Below, in pieces: positions 14,672-19,737 of a stretch of 19,737 nt of DNA. The notes under the pieces were generated by a model. The model saw only the letters and a program-made list of their open reading frames with translations, was not told where the DNA came from and searched no databases. Both the position numbers and the translations under genes were made by a program. This DNA comes from CAYMEV01 sp964431655 [NCBI: uncultured bacterium] (GTDB lineage Bacteria; CAYMEV01). The number at the start of each line of letters is the position of its first letter. The stretch's first letter is position 1. Location: assembly GCA_964431655.1 (NCBI GenBank), contig CAYSKJ010000045.1, positions 1-19,737 of the forward strand, read 5' to 3'.

Positions 14672-16822
14672 ATGTTTTTTGATGATACTGACCGGGGGGG
14701 TTCACCCGTGCAGCTGAACGAATCCCAGAGAGAGGCAATTGAGCATTTTTACGGGCCTGCCCTGGTTCTTTCCGGCGCTGGTTCAGGCAAAACCCTTGTT
14801 ATAGTCGAAAGAATTATCCGGATATTAAAAAGGGGAATCAATGCCACAAGCATAGTAGCTCTAACCTTTACAAATAAAGCTGCAGACGAGATGCGGGACA
14901 GGGTAATGACCGCAATGCCGGACAGCGTCAGTTATCCCCACCTTTCGACCTTTCATTCCTTCTGCCTCAAATATTTGAGAATATACGGCAAAAGCATTGG
15001 GGTCGACGACTTTGAGGTTATTGATTCAAATGACCAGAAGAAAATACAGAGGCAGGTGCTTGTATCGCTCAATATCAATGCAAAGATGCTTAATGAATAC
15101 CATTACCGTGCATCATGCATTAAAAACGGCGGATTTACTGAAAAGGATGAAATAGCCGGCTTTCTGAAGAATTTCTATGACGGTGAAGAATTCCATGAAT
15201 TTTACCGGTCATATCAGGAAACATTAAAAAAACAGCATCTGATGGATTTTGACGATATCCTTATGTATTTCTACTGTCTGCTTAAGCAGGGAGATGTCCG
15301 GGACAGGATAATGAACAGATACAGCTTCATAATGGTTGATGAATACCAGGATACGAACCGCATTCAATATCTAATCCTTAAAGAGCTCTCATCCCCTCAC
15401 AAAAACCTTTTTGTCGTCGGTGATGATGACCAGAGCATATACGGCTTCAGGGGAGCCTGTGTAGACAATATACTCGATTTTCAACGAGATTACCCAGATG
15501 CCCGCATTATCAAGCTTGAGAAGAATTACCGTTCAAAGGGCATTATTCTTAAGCTCGCAAATTTTGTTATAATGAACAACAAGGGCCGAATGGAAAAAGA
15601 GCTCAAGGCAACAAAGGATTACGGAAATCCAATACCAGTCCTCTGTTCAATGAAACCCGAGGATGAGGCCAGGCAGGTAAGCCGATGCATCTTTGAACTG
15701 CTTGACAGGGGTTATGAATACCGGGACATAGCTGTCCTTTACAGGACCAATGCCCAGTCAAGGGAGCTTGAGGATGCCTTGCGGGAAAACAGGATAAACC
15801 ACAAGGTTATAGGAAATGTGGGGTTCTATGAAAGGAAGGAGATTAAGGACATCATTGCCTATCTGAAGTTCCTTGTCAATCCCTGTGACCTCACTTCACT
15901 GAAAAGGATAATAAATACACCGCCCCGGAGGATAGGGGAAAAAACATTCCTTATCGTTGAAAAGGCTTTTGAAAGGACAGACAATCTTCACATTGTACTG
16001 CTTAAGGAAAAAAACCCCAATATAAGGATTTTTGCACAGCTGTTAAAGGGTATTCTTTCTCTTGCAGGTGATTCGGCCTGCATAAGCAGTCTTGTGGAGT
16101 ATATAATAAAGGAGACAAAATATTATGATTATCTTGAGGAACACTTTTCGGACTTTGAATCAAGAATAGAGAACCTTGACAGCTTCATAAGCTATTGCCG
16201 GGGATATGAAAAAAGGGCTGAAGGTTCTGATATAAGAGCATTTATGGATAATCTTTCCCTGATAAGCGACCAGGACAATTTAAACAAGTCTGACAATGCG
16301 GTAAGGCTCCTGACTGTCCATACGGCAAAAGGTCTGGAGTTTCCGGTTGTTTTCATAGTAGGAATGGAAGAGGAGATATTCCCCCACAGGAGATGCCAGT
16401 ATGAACCCCAGGAGCTGGAAGAGGAAAGAAGGCTTTTTTACGTAGCATCCACCCGTGCGAAGGATGCCCTCTTTCTGTCATTTTCAAGGACCCGCTTCCT
16501 CTTCGGCAGCAGCCAGGTTCTAAGACCATCCCGGTTCCTTAAGGAGATACCAAGGGATATTATATCTCCCTGCAATATTGATTCCTGTCTTTATGATTAC
16601 GTGGGATTTGATCCCATGCCTCCCAAACCTGCCAAAGAGACCGGATGCAGACCGGATGTGGAAAAGAAAGCCTACAGGCCCTCCCAGGTGGTAAGGCATA
16701 TAAAATACGGCAAAGGCATCATCCAGGCCATTAATAACAGGAGAGTTCTTATACTATTCACCGATTTGAACTGCTGTAAGGAATTTGCCCTGGACACTCT
16801 GGACAGGTTCCTGGTCAAATAA
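14672..16822 (+). CDS. pcrA: PcrA/UvrD/Rep-type 3'-5' DNA helicase
   Basis: 716 residues, normal for PcrA/UvrD. SF1A motifs in order: Q motif LNESQREAI, Walker A GAGSGKT at 35-41, motif Ia TFTNKAADEM, motif II VDEYQDTN (Asp223-Glu224), motif III GDDDQSIYGFRGA at 250-262, motif IV LEKNYRS, motif V TVHTAKGLEFPVVF and motif VI RRLFYVASTRAKD. The C-terminus (about 670-714) has the Tudor-like element VRHIKYGKGIIQ that contacts RNA polymerase in PcrA/UvrD. It should unwind DNA in excision repair and remove RecA or stalled polymerase. ATG 14672 has AGGT 7 bases upstream; a GTG at 14708 with a G-run upstream is an alternative start and would still keep the Q motif. The symbol is a family call; UvrD and Rep are not excluded. 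Confidence 0.93.
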   Translation: MFFDDTDRGGSPVQLNESQREAIEHFYGPALVLSGAGSGKTLVIVERIIRILKRGINATSIVALTFTNKAADEMRDRVMTAMPDSVSYPHLSTFHSFCLKYLRIYGKSIGVDDFEVIDSNDQKKIQRQVLVSLNINAKMLNEYHYRASCIKNGGFTEKDEIAGFLKNFYDGEEFHEFYRSYQETLKKQHLMDFDDILMYFYCLLKQGDVRDRIMNRYSFIMVDEYQDTNRIQYLILKELSSPHKNLFVVGDDDQSIYGFRGACVDNILDFQRDYPDARIIKLEKNYRSKGIILKLANFVIMNNKGRMEKELKATKDYGNPIPVLCSMKPEDEARQVSRCIFELLDRGYEYRDIAVLYRTNAQSRELEDALRENRINHKVIGNVGFYERKEIKDIIAYLKFLVNPCDLTSLKRIINTPPRRIGEKTFLIVEKAFERTDNLHIVLLKEKNPNIRIFAQLLKGILSLAGDSACISSLVEYIIKETKYYDYLEEHFSDFESRIENLDSFISYCRGYEKRAEGSDIRAFMDNLSLISDQDNLNKSDNAVRLLTVHTAKGLEFPVVFIVGMEEEIFPHRRCQYEPQELEEERRLFYVASTRAKDALFLSFSRTRFLFGSSQVLRPSRFLKEIPRDIISPCNIDSCLYDYVGFDPMPPKPAKETGCRPDVEKKAYRPSQVVRHIKYGKGIIQAINNRRVLILFTDLNCCKEFALDTLDRFLVK

Positions 16823-16853
16823 TTCTTTTTTTAGCTTTTTATCCCTAAAATAT

Positions 16854-16882
16854 TTGACTCAAACATGAAATAATATTAAATT
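16854..16882 (+). promoter_or_regulatory. Possible distal promoter of the transketolase operon
   Basis: TTGACT (16854-16859) and TAAATT (16877-16882) are spaced by 17 bases in the 136-base gap after the helicase. The -10 is only four of six. It would give a leader of about 70 bases containing the palindrome at 16911-16927. Confidence 0.35.
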
Positions 16883-16903
16883 ATGATTGCTGGGCTGTAT
16901 TTA

Positions 16904-16934
16904 TTGTGATTAAAGGCCCGGCCTTTACTATAAT
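16904..16934 (+). promoter_or_regulatory. Possible proximal promoter with palindrome in the spacer
   Basis: TTGTGA (16904-16909) and a perfect TATAAT (16929-16934) are 19 bases apart. A 7-bp inverted repeat TAAAGGC-CCG-GCCTTTA (16911-16927) fills the spacer, a place where a repressor or activator could act. The start of transcription would be near 16941, just before GGAGG. Confidence 0.35.
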
Positions 16935-16958
16935 TTTTCATTGGAGGATTATGCCCGG

Positions 16959-17834
16959 ATGAGCCTTTCGAAAAGAGAAGAGCTTTTATTATACAAGAAG
17001 GCTTTTGAACTAAGGAAAGATATTATAAATATGCTTACGAACGCCGGTTCCGGCCATCCCGGCGGTTCGCTGTCCGTCATAGACATTATTGTAGTGCTTT
17101 ACTACAAAATCATGAAGATCAGCCCCGATATTTTCAATACAGAAGAAAGGGACAGGTTTATCCTGTCCAAGGGACATGCCTGCCCTGCCCTTTATGCAGT
17201 CCTCGCCGACCTTGGTTTTTTTGAAAAAAACTGCTTTGACAGCCTCAGAAAACTGGGGGCTTGCCTCCAGGGCCACCCGGACATGCGACGGACCCATGGG
17301 ATTGAGGTTTCAACAGGCTCTCTGGGACAGGGGCTTAGCATGGCTCACGGCAAGGCTCTGGCCATGCGGCTGAAAAAACTGGAAAAGCAGAGGGTATACT
17401 GCATAATGGGTGATGGAGAAATGCAGGAAGGACAGGTTTGGGAAGCATTGATGGGGATATCCCACCATAAACTTGACAATATCACTGCCTTTGTTGACAA
17501 TAACAACCTTCAGATTGACGGCACGGTCGATCAGATAAAATCCATATACCCCATTGATGAAAAGCTGAGGGCATACGGATGGTACGTACAGACCATCGAC
17601 GGCCATTCCTACAGCGAAATATACGAGGCTGTTCTAAAAACAGCGGAAAAGAAGGGAATGCCCTCTTTCATAATAGCAAAGACCACAAAAGGCAAGGGAG
17701 TTTCTTTCATGGAAAATAACCTTGCTTTTCACGGGACAGCCCCCAGCAGTGAGGAGGGCGGGAAAGCCCTGTCAGAGATTGACAGTGTCCTGGTAGAAAT
17801 AGAAAAGGAGCTGTCAGACAATAATGGCCAATAA
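16959..17834 (+). CDS. Transketolase, N-terminal (thiamine diphosphate) subunit
   Basis: 291 residues from ATG 16959; the TTG at 16941 overlaps the ribosome-binding site GGAGG (16943-16947) and is less likely. NAGSGHPGGSL, SKGHACPALYA and GSLGQGLSMAHG are typical transketolase segments. The thiamine diphosphate/Mg motif is GDGEMQEGQVWEA...DNNNLQIDG. Split transketolases of this type carry out ketol transfer in the pentose phosphate pathway once paired with the C-terminal subunit, which starts inside the end of this gene. A three-codon frame ATG CCC GGA TGA at 16951-16962 overlaps the chosen start. The start choice is moderately sure, the function very sure. Confidence 0.93.
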   Translation: MSLSKREELLLYKKAFELRKDIINMLTNAGSGHPGGSLSVIDIIVVLYYKIMKISPDIFNTEERDRFILSKGHACPALYAVLADLGFFEKNCFDSLRKLGACLQGHPDMRRTHGIEVSTGSLGQGLSMAHGKALAMRLKKLEKQRVYCIMGDGEMQEGQVWEALMGISHHKLDNITAFVDNNNLQIDGTVDQIKSIYPIDEKLRAYGWYVQTIDGHSYSEIYEAVLKTAEKKGMPSFIIAKTTKGKGVSFMENNLAFHGTAPSSEEGGKALSEIDSVLVEIEKELSDNNGQ

Positions 17835-18774
17835 ACTTTTAGGAACAAGGGATGCATACGGAGAGGTTCTTCAGGATATCGGCAAAGACCCTATGGTTGC
17901 TGTTTTAGACGCAGACCTGGCCGGTTCCACAAGAAGCCAGATGTTTGAAAAGCTTCACAGCGAAAGGTTCTTCAATATGGGGATCTCAGAGCAGGATATG
18001 ATGGGAACTGCTGCAGGGCTTGCCAGCGAGGGTTTTACGGTGTTTGCTTCAACCTTTGCAATCTTTGCCACAGGCAGACCCTGGGAACAGATAAGGCAGT
18101 CCATAGCCTATAACCGGTTCAATGTAAAGATTGTTGCCAGCCATGGAGGAATATCCGTTGGACCTGACGGCGCTTCGCATCAGACCACTGAAGACATCGG
18201 ACTTATGAGAATTATACCAAATATGAGGATACTTGTCCCGGCTGACTATTACCAGGCAAAGCAGATGATATACCATGCCTATAAAAACAGCGGCCCTTAT
18301 TATATAAGGACTTCCCGGGAAAAATTCCCTGTCATCTATCCCCCTTCCTACAGCTTTACGCTGGGTAAAGGGGAAATCCTGCGAGAAGGAACTGACATAG
18401 CCATCATTTCCATGGGATACATGGTTCACAATTCCCTGAAAGCATCCGACATGCTTGAAAAAGAACATGACATACAGCCGATGGTTATAAATATGCCTAC
18501 CATAAAACCCATTGATACTGATCTTATCCGGAGTCTGTCATCCAGGGTAAAAGCTGTCCTTGTCGTGGAAGAACATTCAGTGATAGGGGGTCTTTTTTCT
18601 GCTGTCGCGGAAGCTGTCACCCAGGCCTGCCCCATGCCCGTTTTAAGAATGGGAATTGAAGACCGTTTCGGAGAATCAGGTTCATCGGAGGAGCTGTTCG
18701 GTCTTTTCAGGCTCACCCCCCCCGATATAGCCGATAAGGTACTGGAGGTCTTAAAAGATTGGCAAATAAGATAA
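17824..18774 (+). CDS. Transketolase, C-terminal (pyrimidine-binding) subunit
   Basis: 316 residues covering the pyrimidine-binding domain (about 1-165, with MGISEQDMMGTAAGLASEG carrying the glutamate that activates thiamine diphosphate, and FAIFATGRPWEQIR) and the C-terminal transketolase domain (about 185-310, with VLVVEEHSVIGGLFSAV and MGIEDRFGESGSSEEL). It overlaps the N-subunit gene by 11 bases, so equal synthesis by translational coupling is likely. The two should form an alpha2beta2 enzyme for the non-oxidative pentose phosphate pathway. A 1-deoxyxylulose-5-phosphate synthase is less likely given the split layout and motifs. The FecR gene begins inside its last codons. Confidence 0.93.
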   Translation: MANKLLGTRDAYGEVLQDIGKDPMVAVLDADLAGSTRSQMFEKLHSERFFNMGISEQDMMGTAAGLASEGFTVFASTFAIFATGRPWEQIRQSIAYNRFNVKIVASHGGISVGPDGASHQTTEDIGLMRIIPNMRILVPADYYQAKQMIYHAYKNSGPYYIRTSREKFPVIYPPSYSFTLGKGEILREGTDIAIISMGYMVHNSLKASDMLEKEHDIQPMVINMPTIKPIDTDLIRSLSSRVKAVLVVEEHSVIGGLFSAVAEAVTQACPMPVLRMGIEDRFGESGSSEELFGLFRLTPPDIADKVLEVLKDWQIR

Positions 18775-19737
18775 AAAGCATTTTTGAATGGAATATCATA
18801 GCCATTTCCTATACTACCTTAAGAATTATCACTGTAAGCTTCATTATCTTCATTCTTGCCCTCAGTGTCGGCATATACTATTACTTTACCCGTATTCCGC
18901 AGGAAACAAAGACTGCCAGGGAATTAATGCAGTCAATTAATCTTCAGGTCAACAATATAAAAAAGATTGATGACAAATATTATAATCAAAAAGACCTGGG
19001 CAGCGCTGAGGATTACTACAATAATGCCAAAACCTCCTATGAGCAGGAAAATTTCTCTGTTTCAATAGCCTATTCCAAAAAGGCCCTTGAGATACTGGAC
19101 AGGATAAATGAGGAGATAGAAATAAAGCGCGAACCCCATAGAAACCTCAATGCCATTATCAACCATGTCCAGGGCACGGTGAACATAAGAAAATCCGGAG
19201 AACTGGAATGGGTGAAAGCTGAACAGAATGTCAGGCTCGCAAAGGGCGACACCATAAGGACCCTGTCCAATTCCCAGGCCTTCATAACCTTTGAGGACGG
19301 TTCCAAAATGCAGCTGCACCCAAATTCCTACATGGAAATAGGAGATCTCTGGGAAGACAGAAAGACAAGGAACAAGCAGAGCAAGGTTCTCCTGAATGAG
19401 CCTAAAAGCAAGGTTGATTTTGTTACTGAAAGCAATAATGTCAACCTTACCATACAGACACCCGGTGTTGACACAAGGATTGTTGAGAAAAGGTCGTCAG
19501 GGATGGTAGATTACAAGAGCGAAGAAGAGGTTGATGTAAAACTTTACGAGGGCCAGGCCAGCGTAAAAAGCATTAACAAGGACTTTATCCTGGACAGGAA
19601 CAAATCCATTGAAATAAATATTAAGGAAGACAAAGCCAATATTCTTGATATTCCCCCTCCTGTCAGCCTTGTCAATCCCATGGACAAAAAGGTCATTTCC
19701 ATCTCAAAGGACAGGAGAATCACGGCCCAGTGGGTTG
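18759..19737 (+). CDS. FecR-domain membrane protein, 3'-truncated by window edge
   Basis: The frame is open from TTG 18759 to the end of the window (326 residues, no stop). GGAGG at 18744-18748 lies 10 bases before the TTG, and no ATG precedes the membrane segment, so a TTG start is favoured; it overlaps the transketolase gene by 16 bases. Order: short basic cytoplasmic N-terminus, one membrane segment (about 22-43), a helical TPR-like stretch (about 70-122, with GSAEDYYNNAKTSYEQ), and a FecR domain (about 135-280, with GTVNIRKSG, LAKGDTIRT and FEDGSKMQLHPNS). In classical iron transport FecR is an anti-sigma regulator. In spirochaetes such proteins are usually not next to sigma factors and may be structural or sensory at the envelope. 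No sigma factor is near. Confidence 0.85.
   Translation, partial: MANKIKSIFEWNIIAISYTTLRIITVSFIIFILALSVGIYYYFTRIPQETKTARELMQSINLQVNNIKKIDDKYYNQKDLGSAEDYYNNAKTSYEQENFSVSIAYSKKALEILDRINEEIEIKREPHRNLNAIINHVQGTVNIRKSGELEWVKAEQNVRLAKGDTIRTLSNSQAFITFEDGSKMQLHPNSYMEIGDLWEDRKTRNKQSKVLLNEPKSKVDFVTESNNVNLTIQTPGVDTRIVEKRSSGMVDYKSEEEVDVKLYEGQASVKSINKDFILDRNKSIEINIKEDKANILDIPPPVSLVNPMDKKVISISKDRRITAQWV

Noticed and set aside
16790-16835. Possible terminator after the helicase
   Set aside because: There is a T-run near 16826-16833, but the only inverted repeat before it (CAGG-TT-CCTG) has too small a loop and is not next to the T-run.

Overview
The window looks like chromosomal DNA of a free-living or environmental bacterium, most likely a spirochaete or a relative. 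The main clue is the first gene, where a cytidylate kinase is fused in frame to ribosomal protein S1; I recall this fusion from treponemes. A FecR-domain protein at the far end fits that group too. G+C is moderate (about the low forties by eye). Arg codons AGG/AGA and Ile codon ATA are used heavily in every gene, so the window looks compositionally uniform. I see no insertion sequence, phage, CRISPR array or other sign of recent transfer. No stretch over 300 bases lacks a gene.

Layout. (1) Bases 2-2599 (+): the 3' part of the cmk-rpsA fusion, with an internal ribosome-binding site and ATG at the domain junction. (2) Bases 2596-10272 (-): a mostly leftward block. It holds a soluble orphan histidine kinase, an exported alkaline-phosphatase-superfamily enzyme with its own promoter, a membrane sugar-phosphate transferase homologue that has lost its catalytic Asp-Glu pair, a small DUF3566-like membrane protein whose ribosome-binding site lies directly behind tRNA-Leu(CAG), a formylglycine-generating-enzyme-like protein without the catalytic cysteines, a TMEM43-family membrane protein and a DUF1858-like small protein. 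One small rightward gene of unknown function (8581-8817) is inserted there, with its own promoter and a shared bidirectional terminator. (3) Bases 10333-16822 (+): a HEAT-repeat/PilT-like ATPase fusion overlapping a canonical PilT, then a TauE/SafE permease and a PcrA/UvrD helicase. (4) Bases 16959-19737 (+): a split transketolase (N and C subunits) and the start of a FecR-domain membrane protein, each start codon overlapping the end of the previous gene.

How the parts may work together. The two PilT-type ATPases are translationally coupled and one is degenerate in its His box, so a regulatory or heteromeric retraction motor is the most interesting hypothesis here. The transketolase pair and FecR protein form a tight operon. 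The tRNA-Leu, small membrane protein and degenerate sugar transferase probably share one transcript. Most other genes are housekeeping or envelope functions. Functional links beyond operon structure are inference.
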